Shown: positions 1-10,502 of the stretch, piece by piece
How the letters are laid out: each line of letters begins with the position of its first letter
How positions within the stretch are numbered: position 1 is the first letter of the stretch
DNA from: Nitzschia sp. DOCU1
Lineage: Eukaryota; Bacillariophyta; Bacillariophyceae; Bacillariales; Bacillariaceae
Direction of reading: 5' to 3'
Assembly: GCA_951394045.1 (NCBI GenBank)
Contig: OX595990.1
Coordinates: forward strand, 1,736,001 to 1,800,000
Length of the DNA stretch: 64,000 nucleotides
The notes under the pieces: generated by a model
The model's input: the letters and a program-made list of their open reading frames with translations, nothing else
The model's database searches: none
Told to the model about the DNA's origin: nothing
Program-made: the position numbers and the translations under genes

Positions 1-903
1 GCCGGTGACTACGTGTGAATACAATAATAATAGTGGTAAATTGAACGATTACACTAGTTTTAACCATAGGGACGATGTCCAATACATGGAATCATTTTAC
101 AATAGCGATAGCGTTACGAGCGCAACACAAAATTTGCAAAAACCACACTCAAGCAGGAATTTCGTTAAACTAACGAAATCTCGAAGTTTCAGCTCTCTCG
201 ATGCATGTCTGGCGGAAGCACAGCGCGAGCGCGAGCGCGAGCTTTACTTATTGAACACGATTCGAGGTAGTCGAACTGTAGGCTCAAACAAACGACAAAA
301 ATCCAGTCATCTAGTACCGATCACGTTTGCACATGTTAACCAACGCAGCGGACGTCGGCAACAAGTAGTAACCGTCAAGGCACTTCTTGACTGGCGGTAG
401 TGGCTGTCTCTGGAAGAAGAGCAGCGCTAGTAAACTAAAAATAAAGACCCAAAAGGCGACTACCCTATTCACGACTATGAGCGGTAGTTATAAGTGTACT
501 GAACACGTGACCACGCAACTCAGTCTACCAGAACTACACGACGATCGATTGATTGAGTGGGACTTTCACCTAGCGGACGATCTAGGTAACTATGATATGA
601 TTATAGGCAGAGACCTCATGCAAGAGCTAGGTCTAGTGATCGACTTCAAAGCTATGGAAGTAGAATGGGACGATGCACGTATGCCAATGAAAGAAATAGA
701 TGCGACGACGGCGACGTCGTATCATGTACATGAACGCGGACACGTCGACGAGATGTCGGACCGCGTCAAGGAAATTCTCGACGCCAAGTACGAGAAAGCC
801 AATGCGCGTAGCATCGCTAGAGAGCAAACTCACCTTAGTAAGGATGAGCAAAGCAAGCTAGAACAACTACTAGCAAAATACCAGACCCTATTCGATGGTA
901 CCA
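1..903 (+). pseudogene. Truncated Ty3/gypsy pol fragment (protease region)
   Basis: This is the amino-terminal part of a gypsy pol polyprotein. It is nearly identical to the same region of the inner element whose pol lies at 16038-19358 on the minus strand. It starts at the window edge, just downstream of where gag should end, and homology stops abruptly after the residues YQTLFDGT near 903. Relative to the intact copy it has lost two bases at about 390, so the protease active-site motif LLDSGGSG reads LLDW and then hits a stop. A second frame (387-1037) carries on with the correct downstream sequence. It cannot make a working protease. The bases after 903 do not match gypsy sequence. Confidence 0.9.
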
Positions 904-1229
904 TGCCGGGAGCAATAGAAGACATCAGACAGTGTCTTTCGCTGGGAAGTCGGTGGATTCACATCGACGAGGTAGAAAATATCCTCTGTGAATCACGGGA
1001 TGGTCGTCTGCCACAGAAATTTGACGTATTTTTCTAGGGGCAGGCGTTGTTTCGGCTATCTGATGCAGGCTCCCCTCGGGTGAAATTTTATGGTGAAACG
1101 GTTTGGGGGGATGTGGTGTTGGTGAGGTGAGGAAGACCATGTCGGATATAACAATTTAGGTATATAATATAGTACAAGTTAATGTGCTACCAGAAAACCT
1201 CTAAATGATGATACCATGTGTAAAAGCAT
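904..1229. other. Unassigned DNA between gypsy fragment and satellite
   Basis: No gene is visible here. The open frame that leaves the gypsy fragment runs only to 1037 and looks like chance sequence beyond 903. The stretch is rich in G and T at 1080-1140. No second copy of it was noticed in the window. Confidence 0.4.
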
Positions 1230-2150
1230 GTGGTTCATACCGTGCTGGAAACGAGCAAAGCTATTGTAGAATTGATAGACTATGACTGTGAAAGTACTCC
1301 TGACTAGATTAGGGCTATGGTGGGGAAGTAGTACTCACAAAGGCGTAACGCAGTCGCATAGAGCTCGTACCACAGCACCGAAATGGACCATATCGTGGCT
1401 ACAGAGCTACAGGTGGGATGTAATGTGCTAGAAACGACCAAACATATTGTAGAATTGATAGGCTATGACTGTGAAAGTACTCCTGACTAGATTAGGGCTA
1501 TGGTGGGGAAGTAGTACTCACAAACGCGTAACGCAGTCGCATAGAGCTTGTACCACAGGGCCGAAATGGACCATATCATGGCTACAGAGCTACAGGTGGG
1601 ACGTAATGTGCTAGAAACAACCATACCTATTGTAGAATTGATAGACTATGACTGTGAAAGTACTCCTGACTAGATTAGGGCTATGGTGGGGAAGTAGTAC
1701 TCACAAACGCGTAACGCAGTCGCATAGAGCTCGTACCACAGCGCCGAAATGGACCATATTGTGGCTACCGAGCTACAGGTGGGACGTAACGTGCTAGAAA
1801 CGACCATACCTATTGTAGAATTGATAGACTATGACTGTGAAAGTACTCCTGACTAGATTAGGGCTATGGTGGGGAAGTAGTACTCACAAACGCATAACGC
1901 AGTCGCATAGAGCTCGTACCACAGCGCCGAAATGGACCATATCGTGGCTACCGAGCTACAGGTGGGACGTAACGTGCTAGAAACGACCATACCTATTGTA
2001 GAATTGATAGACTATGGCAACGCAAGTATTCCTGAATAGATTGGGCCGCAGGTGGGAGAATTGTACTCACAAACGTGGGGCCAGCCGAAAAGAACTCGTA
2101 CCACAGCGCCGAAAACAGGCCATGTCCTAGCAACTAATGCAGGATATGGT
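1230..2150. repeat. 183-bp tandem repeat (satellite), about five units
   Basis: The anchor ATTGTAGAATTGATAG recurs at 1263, 1446, 1629, 1812 and 1995, giving an exact 183-bp period. The first four units differ by only a few bases. The fifth, after 1995, is clearly diverged, for example CTATGGCAACGCAAG replaces CTATGACTGTGAAAG. A partial degraded unit precedes 1263. The units have no long open frame. It is a short minisatellite array between a dead gypsy fragment and a dead Crypton. Confidence 0.93.
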
Positions 2151-2201
2151 TGGGATAATGATAGAGTAGTAGTAGGTTAATGAGAAGCTATGTAGAGTGG
2201 A

Positions 2202-4646
2202 CTAAGATTGAAATGATTCGATACAGTGGGGACAGCTGGGCGGAGATTTGATAGACCAGTCGGGATTGGCTTCAATGAAGCTTGTGACGTTGTTGGCGTG
2301 GCATGATTTGATGCAGTGATGGAGGCTATTTAGATATCTGGTAAAGACGTGTCTGGAGGGTCGACATTTGGAACGTCCAAGCCAAAACAGCTCATCGAAG
2401 GAGAGTGGAGGTTGCTGGCCGTCAAATGCAATGCTGGCCACTTCATGAATGAGGCGATACAGCACCTGTATGACCAGCTCCCCGCGGTGTTTCTTAAGAC
2501 TAGGGAGTATTTCGGGGTTGACCTTGTAGATTGTGCATCCATAGGGGTTGGTGCCAGCAGCCATAAGTATCTCCAGGGGAATAATGGAACCATGCACAGA
2601 TACACCTGAGAAGTGAAAACCAGGTAGACGTGGTGGTGGCACAGTGGGGATGGTTGAAACGTTTGTAGCTACAGAGTTGGTGGTAGAAGCGGACACGGCA
2701 TGGGTGGATTCTTGTTGGGATGGGTTGTTGTGACTGGGTGCTGCAGGTTGGGTGGTGGAGGTGGTTCCGGACACGCTTTGGGGATTAAGTTGTTGTGTAA
2801 CGCCTTCTTCCACTGCCCGGTGGAAAAGGGCAAGTGCAGTTTGTTGTTTCTCGGCCGGAACAAATTCCTCCACAAACTCCAGGTACTGTGAGGTGGCAGT
2901 ACAGTCGGAAAAGTTTCGTAGGTAGGCGAGGTTGCAAAGATGCTTTGCGTCCCTGTACACGGGGCTACTGGGCGGGACGCCAAGCATCTTCGTGATGAAA
3001 AATTCGGAAGCGGCGACAAGGCTGGGTAATTCAATGGGTGGATTTCGAGAGAAGTGTCCAATGCGCATGAGCAAGACTCCGGCTTGGTGTAAGAGACGGT
3101 CCTGTGCTGGCCAGATTTGTTGGTCGCTTGCCACCTTTGGATCGGAGCGGATTGTTTGGGCTAGGACTTGTGAGTCAGCGTGGTAAGAGGCGGCGGTGGC
3201 AAAGTCCTTGTGACGAGCGTTCCTCTTGGCGCCTTCAAATACGCCACCGCCTAACACCCAAAAAAAATAAAACGTCCGCCAAAAGGAATGAGTACCCCAC
3301 TTGAGCACTCCCGGCTGGAGGCTATGATGGCAATCGTCTTTCAGGCGTTTGCGGATCCAATTGTGCAAGTGGGAGTGCGGAACGGGATTGTCACATTCAG
3401 GGATATCTACTCCAGTGGATTGATCGTGTGGCCCACTCTCAATGGCGGGAGCAGTGATTCCGTGGGGATAAACGTGACGTCGGAAAACGTGACCAGAGTC
3501 ATGACTGACTCAGTGGACAAAAATGAGAAGGTGGTGTAGGTAGCAGAGAAATGGGAAATCATCCTTGAACGAGACCTTATAGAGATACACCTGGTTGTCA
3601 TTCTTTTCCTTTACAGCTTGGGCAAGGTAGTGGATTCCAGTGCTATTGACATGCCAAAGACGCCTCACATCTTCACTGTCAAAGTCAGCAAAGCTAACCT
3701 CATGGAGGCCATCGAAGCGAAGTGAGCCATCAAGTGCGTTAAGTAACATGACGTAGTACTGGAGGGTTGTCAAGTCAAAGTTCTGTTTGACAAGATGTTT
3801 CTGAATGTCCTTGAGGTCCGATGGGAACAGGACATCTCGTTTTCTGGAACAGTAGTTTCTCGCCTTGTGCTCTGCCACCAACCACTTTCGTAGTTGGGCT
3901 GTAGGGTTTCCTCGATTAGAAAATAATTGGGTGGGATGATACTGGCATGGATTGGTGCGCTTCAATGCAAAGTTGCGGTAACATTGCTCGCAGGCGGGGT
4001 TGTAGTCAGCACCGTTGTTGTGCAGCGAGCAGATGTAGGAAACAGCAGCAAAGAGGGCTTGAAAACATATGTGGTTCTTCGTAGTGCCCTCAGCTTTTAT
4101 GGCGTCACCATTGATGTCACAGAGGAATTCTTGGGTGGTCCCAGGGCGATATAGGGGGGAAAGGGGGGGGAGAAGGATGAGCATACTATCGTAGTCGCCT
4201 ATCATGGCCAAGAAGCACCATAATTTGTTGAGATGCTCTTCGTATGATGTGGTGGTGGAAGGCTTGTGGTGGGACCCACGGAAGCAAGGGGATTCGCTGA
4301 CCACTGTGTGCTTTAGCGAGAGTACACGGGCATGGCGTTCTTCCATTGGCATTCGAACAAGAATATCTTGATTCAGATTGTCGGCAGTCTTGCGATCTCC
4401 CGGATGGGCATGGAGCTTGAATCGACCATTGTGTTCCTCGAGCCACTTTAGGCTTTTGTCAGGAATTGTCAAATGAAACTTTATCGCCGAGGCAATTAGA
4501 CCACGGATGACGTGTTGTCCCAGAAAGCGTAACACAAACTCCTTCAAGCAACGGGCATCAAGAGAGTGAAGGTAGTCAGTTTTACACCTAAGGGGTTCTT
4601 GGGGTTGGGAGCTAAGGAGGGAGTTGTTATTATTGGATCGAGGCAT
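2202..4646 (-). pseudogene. Crypton-type tyrosine recombinase, with in-frame stop
   Basis: One reading frame of about 814 codons starts at the ATG at 4646 (MPRSNNNN) and is broken by a single TGA at 3510-3512; the frame is open on both sides. The C-terminal half has the order expected of a Crypton tyrosine recombinase: an Arg box (GSLRFDGLHE), then a THSFWRT motif where the family has H-x-x-R, then a tyrosine box (ARHKDFATAASYHADS). The Arg usually three residues after His is Trp here, although an Arg follows at the next position. Cryptons move as circles using this enzyme and are known in diatoms. The Pro/Ser/Thr-rich tail after the Tyr is unassigned. The family call rests on motifs only. 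The TGA and the Trp suggest a dead copy. Confidence 0.7.
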
Positions 4647-5392
4647 CTTGTTGTTGGGAGGGAGGTGAGAGGGTAAATGTGTGGAAGGATGGCAAACGAG
4701 TGTGATTATGACCGGGGACCCCTGGAGGGATGATGCGAGGAGCGTTGAGTGTGGGCTGAGGAAACGTACGGGAGTCGTGAGGGGGGGGGGGTTGCCGGTG
4801 GCAATCGGTGGCAATCGGATAGAGATATGGGGGGAGGAATTGCGCGCAGGAAGGCGAAAGTAGGGGGTGGAAATTTTTATACCAAAAAAGAATCGTTTAT
4901 ACAAGTATCATACTAGGTTCGGAGTCGAAGCACTTTCTAGCTGAACTCTTGACTAACTTGACCGGACCTCTCATGCCGAAAGTGAAATCCTAGTAGTCAG
5001 TCGGAAGGCTGGAGGTGCATGCTAGACGACTAAATGGACTGCCGCCGGCCAGCCTCGCTGATGACGTCGACAGGTCATTTTCCAACGCGCAATTCTGTTT
5101 AGAAAAGCGGGACACGGGCATAGCCACCACGAACAAAAATGGGCGCGCCGGGGGCTCCTGCTGACGAAGATCTCGCACCCCCACCCCGACCCCCCGCCAC
5201 TGCAAAAGATCTCGCGGGGCATACCATCGGCAACGGAAGCAACTACTCTGTACACTCCCGCCAAAATATATTGAGAAGGGTTGAGCACCATTGCACGAGC
5301 CAAGTCTCTTCAAGACACCAGATCAGTTGCCGACGACAGTGGCTCCTTCACTACAGCCACCATAATCTGGCGAGTCCAAAAGTGTTGCAATA
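4647..5392. other. Intergenic region between Crypton and tail-anchored gene
   Basis: This stretch lies upstream of both the minus-strand Crypton gene and the plus-strand gene at 5393, so promoters for both should lie here. A G-run occurs near 4780-4790. No gene is supported. GAAGATCTCGCAC and AAAAGATCTCGCG form a short direct repeat near 5166 and 5204. Confidence 0.4.
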
Positions 5393-6660
5393 ATGTCAGA
5401 CGACGGAGAGCCAGAGAAACGAAGAAAAAAGAAGGGGCTTTTCGGCCGCAAGAAGAAATCGAAATATGATGACGACGTCGCCGATGCGGGCAGTTTCATG
5501 TCCATGGAAAAGAGCATGGTAGCTGATAAAACTATGAACAGTGAGACCAAAAAGAGTCGAGGATTAGGAAAGCGCATCAAGCGCATTGTCGGAAGTGGTC
5601 GGAAGCAGCGCGTCAAGAAGAATGGCAGAGTCGATCAAAGCAACGTCAGCTACCTCGGAGTGGACGATGACGAGTTCAAAAATGCAGGCCCCCGAACAGC
5701 GCTAGATCCGGACATTCTCGCCGCGGTCATGGAGGATGATCCAAATGATAGTATGCGTTCACGCACGCAATCGTTTCAGCCGAAGGGAAGAACTGCTTCG
5801 AAGGTTGACGACCGGATTGATGAAGAAGGCGAATTCGACGACGAAGACGACATGGACATGATGTCGTATGGTCAACCTGAAAATAATGCGGAGGATGCGG
5901 ACATGGGGGACTTGAATCTGCCAGTTTCCCTAGTCCTACTTCTTGTTGACCCAGAAACGTTGAGATTTGAGCTTTTGCAACTTGACTTTGAAACCCCGGA
6001 GGCTGCCAAAGTGATGGATGTTCTCGACCAGATCAAAGACAGTGTAACGGAGCCAGTCATTCGAAAGCAAGACTTTTATGCTGTGGTGGATCGCAGAGGA
6101 AATCAATTTTCTGCTGCAACGAGTCTTCCAAAGGCGTTAACAAATCGCAGGCACAATCGCGACATTTTGATAGGTCTTAGCAGAGGCGTCTCTGCGGATA
6201 AGTGTGGTCGCTTGGCCCGGTCAATTTTGGGCGATGCCAAGGTCATTGGTATGGTACGTATTGCAATACTACTGATGGCGCAAAACGTCGCTTGCTTGGG
6301 TATGTGTGAGCACAGAAACTTACGTTATGATTGTGTTCCCAGCTAGAAAACCATGGGTATGAAGTGAAAGGTTGGTCAAAGCAAAAAGGGGAAGAATCGG
6401 AGCTCAAAGACACCAACCCCGACACCTTTGCGGTTGCAGAGCGAAAACGTCAGCTAAAAAATGCCACAATTTTGGTCGGTGCTTTCTTGGCGGTGTATAT
6501 TCTCTATCAAATCTACCAGTTTTTGTTCGGCTCCTCACCTGCCGCTCTACCGATCGAAGATGCCATGGCCGAAAATCTAACGGTCGAGGTCGAGATCGAG
6601 ACCGAGGCCGCTTTGGAAGGGAATGAAACCATGGAAGAAGCCGTGACGGAGGTATCATAA
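5393..6660 (+). CDS. Hypothetical C-terminally membrane-anchored acidic protein
   Basis: Two exons: 5393-6253 and 6343-6660, with an 89-bp GT-AG intron (GTACGT...CCCAG). The product is 392 aa. The ATG follows an in-frame TAA directly. The N-terminal third is strongly basic (KRRKKKGLFGRKKKSK and later RIKRIVGSGRKQRVKK). A strongly acidic middle follows (DEEGEFDDEDDMDMM), then a globular region of about 120 residues. One hydrophobic segment (ILVGAFLAVYILYQIYQFLF) lies near residues 325-350, with a short acidic tail. This predicts a single-span, tail-anchored protein facing the cytosol. I do not recognise the family. Confidence 0.8.
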
Positions 6661-6897
6661 GTCAAAGGAAGAGAAGATACGAATTTGCTGACTTTCTGCG
6701 CTTTGAATTTGCTAATTCCTTGGTCACCCGCCGCGCGCGTTCACAATATTTTCCAATTTTTCCAATGGGTGAGATGCTTGCTTCGCCCTCATCGTACTGA
6801 ATGTAATAACTACCGAAATACTACATTTCGCCGTTAGCCCCGGAGCCGAAGCACATCCATTCTGACAGTCGAATTTCATCGAAGAACTCAATTTGCC

Positions 6898-8567
6898 ATG
6901 TGCTCCGACGAGTTCAAATGCGACCGGCTAGTGATTGCACAAGGATCAAGGCCTGCGCATTCTCCGGGGACGAACGGGAATCCGGATTCAAGTAGAGGGG
7001 CAATACATGCCGAAAAGGCGGAAAAAAGCTTCAGCCAACGAAGAGCTAGAACGTTGCTTCTGTCGAAGGAAGACAGCCTTCGATGTTTTGACGAGAAAAA
7101 TGCAAAGAATTCGTTGGGGATTCGAACATGCCCTTTGGATGCCTCTTTTCGCCGCAAAGCCGAGTCAGAGGCGAGATTGATCACGCAGGAGCGATTCAAG
7201 AAGTCAGACTTAGCGAGGAAAATCAACGAAATCCCAAAGTTCCACTCTGGGGAAATTATCTTGGGGAAGCGACTGGGGCGAGGTGGTTTCTCAAACGTCG
7301 ACGAAGTGCGAGCGATTCATATCGGGAAACAGCCTCGCAAAGGTACTCCGATCCGGGGTTTTCCAGGGCGTCTCACCAAGCTAGGGAGATCGGACACCGT
7401 TGCCATTAACGACAAGGAGTCTCGCAAGTTCATTGCGGAGCATTGCTACCGAAGGTCAGGCGATGCTCGCTATGCGATCAAAATGCTTCGGAAGGATACT
7501 TTGCAGAGCGAAGACCTAATCATTCTTGGACTTTGTGACTTGGCAATCGAAACAAGATTTCTTGCAAATTTATCTCATCCGAACATTATCAAGCTGCGAG
7601 CGATATCCTCGTCAGATCCATTTTCTGGTGAATACTTTATTATTCTTGATCGACTGTACGATACTCTGGCAAAGCGGATTGGAATTTGGAAAGCTAGCTA
7701 TCGCAAACTTTACTCTTTTTGGGGCAGGCTAAGGGACAGAGGGGGCAAGAAGCGAGTAGAATTTTACGAGAGCAGAATCGAGAAGGCTTTTGATCTAAGT
7801 GCTGCCATTGAGCACTGCCATGCATATAACATCATCCATCGTGATTTGAAGCCTGACAATATTGGCTTTGATGTCCGCGGCGACGTAAAAGTGTTTGATT
7901 TCGGCCTTGCTAGGGAGCTCAGTAGCGACGAAAGGCTAGAAGGTGGCACTTATAATCTTACGATGAGGACTGGGTCGTTGCGATTCATGGCGCCTGGTAA
8001 GTCTCTATTGCTACCGTACCGAGAAGAACCAATACTATGTTGTGCTCAATATGTTGAATTGTTGGATCAGAGGTTTGGATGGGAAAACCGTATAATTCGG
8101 CATGCGATGTTTACAGCCTTGGGGTCATCTTATGGGCCATTATTGCGTTGAAACAACCATACTCCTTCTGCAAATGGACAGACGAGAATCATTTTGCAAG
8201 GGAAATTCTTTCCCCGGTTGGCAAGAGACCAGACATGGGGACACGGTGGCCTCGAGCGTTGAAAGATCTCTTCAGTCAGAGCTGGATTCATAACCAGCAC
8301 GAAAGATTGTCAGCAAAGGACATGACGAAAGGTCTTCGCGATGAGTTAGTCCGTTTGCGCCACGGTGACGAATCCTTCATCCCTGATCACAAAAGGCGAA
8401 GATCAACTTTTATTTTCGAGCCTACTAACCACAGCGAAGACGAGGATCTTCCGGAATCAAGCTACGCTGACTTTCTAGATAGGTCGATGAAGTCGCAGAA
8501 CTCGATGCATCAGTCCTCCTTGAGGTCGCTGGGCTCAGACAAAGACGCTGGAAGTCAGAAATCTTAA
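6898..8567 (+). CDS. Serine/threonine protein kinase
   Basis: Two exons, 6898-7996 and 8071-8567, with a 74-bp intron that splits the APE motif (GCGCCTG / AGGTTTGG, giving APEVWMGKPY). The product is 531 aa. Kinase motifs run in order: a Gly-rich loop GRGGFSNV, the ATP-binding Lys in YAIKMLRK (about residue 195), the C-helix Glu in ETRFLANLSHPNII, the catalytic loop HRDLKPDN (about 314), DFGLAR (about 334), then DVYSLGVILWAI. All catalytic residues are present. The first 110 residues and the Ser-rich last 60 are outside the domain. There is a long insert between the Gly loop and the Lys. The subfamily is unclear and no substrate can be inferred. It converges on the CDKA gene. Confidence 0.9.
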
Positions 8568-9014
8568 CCGAGGTGGTCTCAGCGCAACTCATCTGCAATC
8601 CATACAATCAACTTTCGATTAACGCTGAAAGTAGGAACAGCAGTAGGCATTCATTTTGATTTAAGTCTCTCAGCCCATGCATTTCTCTCGAGTCAAAACA
8701 CAGCAGTTGAGGATGATCCTCCCCGCGCACGCCTTTGTGATCACGACCAATGTGCAACAACTTAGGGCTGTATCCACGTCGAACCAGCTAGAATCCTGTA
8801 AACATCAGAGACCGCAACACCAGAAGTCGAGGAAACAGCAAACCTTCTGCAGGTAGCCAAATGCTTTCCTAAATGTTAAGTCGAATAGTCCTGCGATGGA
8901 CACGTCTGTGGATACGCTGCTCAACGGTTTGAACTGATCTCTGAGCATGACGATTGGACTTAACCATTCGTATGTGAGAATCGCCGTGAGCAAAAATTGA
9001 AATTGGTATCAATT
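8568..9014. other. Intergenic DNA between convergent kinase and CDKA genes
   Basis: Both flanking genes end here, so it should hold two 3' untranslated regions. No gene, repeat or clear polyadenylation signal was identified. Confidence 0.5.
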
Positions 9015-10145
9015 TCAGATATTTTCCTTGTCCAAATCGTCGAAGTAGGGATGATTCAACGACTCCTTGGCGGTGATGCGGTCTTTTGGGCTGTACGCAA
9101 GGAATCGCTCAAGCAAGTCCAATCCCAGGTGATCCAGGTGATCGGTGACATTCTTTGCAAATGGAACCTTGGACCAGTTTGGGAAGGCAGTGTTCCAGTC
9201 TTGTAGCTGGCTGACACCGGGCCAAACTTCATCGGTTGGAGTGCCAAGTTGACGGAAGATCTTGAAGAGCTGGTCGATCTCGGAGTCCCCTGGGAAAAGA
9301 GGGCGCTTGGTGACCATTTCTACGAAAATGGTGCCGATGGCCCATACATCAACGGGCGGAGCATAGGTCTGTGAGCCCAGCAAGATTTCAGGGGGTCTGT
9401 ACCATAGCGTGACCACTTCGTGCGTCAACGGTCGAATCGGAGGGCAGAAGGCTCGCGCAAGTCCGAAATCAGCAAGCTTCAGACGACCATCACGGGTCAC
9501 AAGCAGATTTTGTGGTTTCAGATCTCGGTGCATCACGCCCCTGGCGTGGCAAAAAGCCAGCCCACGACAGCATTGGAACAAGTAGCTTTTGACGAGTATC
9601 GGCGAGAGCAATCCGCTGCACGATTCCATATACTTTTTCAGGTCCTTGTCGAGAAATTCAAACACCAGGTAGAGTTTTCCATCCTCCTGAACGCAATCCT
9701 TCAATTCAACGACGTTTTCATGGCTCAATTCCCGTAGAAGGCTTATCTCACGCAATGCCGTCGACGGAATCCCCTCGTCTTCGACCTCGAGCCGAATGCG
9801 CTTCAAAGCCACAATTTCGTTCGTTTGACGATCCCTGGCCTTGTACACAACCCCATAAGTCCCTTCGCCGAGAGCGGAGTCTGGCTTCTCAATCTTTTGA
9901 TAGCTAGATCATAGAGTTGCATTGTTAAACGCGTTAGAATTCTGCTCAGAAATCACAAAAGGGCGCTGGCCACCCCAGTACTAAGTTACGTAGAAACCAA
10001 CGACGACCGTTATCACGGCCGATAAAGTTAACAGCAACAACAACAGCCAGGTATCATTGCCAAAAGTACGACGGATCTGCTCCTTCCATCTACAAAATAA
10101 CTACATGGGGTAGTCCTTGATAAGAATACTGACTTACCGTTCCAT
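9015..10145 (-). CDS. CDKA2: A-type cyclin-dependent kinase with PSTALRE helix
   Basis: Exons are complement(9015-9903) and complement(10138-10145). The first coding exon is only 8 nt (ATGGAACG). It splices with GTAAGT over a 234-bp intron to give MERYQKIEK, the standard CDK start, and a 298-aa protein, the same length as CDK2. Visible features are [12 protein letters not shown], the cyclin-binding helix [31 protein letters not shown], the activating Thr in [13 protein letters not shown], and [16 protein letters not shown] is intermediate between plant CDKA PSTAIRE and CDKB PPTALRE, and I recall it being reported for diatom CDKA2; the symbol rests on that. The enzyme pairs with mitotic cyclins in the nucleus. 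An alternative acceptor in the same intron is described under findings. Confidence 0.93.
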
Positions 10146-10502
10146 GTTTACTTGGTCAATGTGTTCCTTTAGAATAGAAGAGATGGCAACAAACTGAGCG
10201 TTGGTCGATGTTGTGAAAGGGTGATGGAGCGTCGGATCATCGCATCCATGGACGTGTAGGCTTGCGCGAAGCCGTTATTACATTTTACGATGAATCGTCT
10301 GCATCTGCCGAGGCCGCAATGCTAAATGCGCCCGCCAGCGTCGAAATTTGAATTGAGACTATTTCTGTGCCCGTTTTTTTCGGATTCCAGTCTTTTCGGG
10401 ACTGAACCCGCGAGCCAGCTGGGGACTGATTGGGTCATTCCAAGTAATCGTAGTACTTTTATTTCCAGTATCCGTCAGTATATGTATTACTAAGTTCTGG
10501 AT
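10146..10502. promoter_or_regulatory. CDKA upstream region / 5' UTR
   Basis: This stretch lies between the CDKA start and the stop of the ABCG gene, both on the minus strand. It must contain the CDKA promoter and leader. A 27-codon upstream open frame starts at an ATG near 10252 (MDAMIRRS...) and ends before the CDKA start. No core promoter motif can be named. Confidence 0.4.

Noticed and set aside
3510..3512. TGA in the Crypton gene as a selenocysteine codon
   Set aside because: No SECIS-like structure was evident, tyrosine recombinases are not known selenoproteins, and a second damaging change is present.
8805..8993. Minus-strand 62-codon frame with hydrophobic composition
   Set aside because: Lies in the 3' DNA of two convergent genes, with no homology cue and no nearby partner exon.
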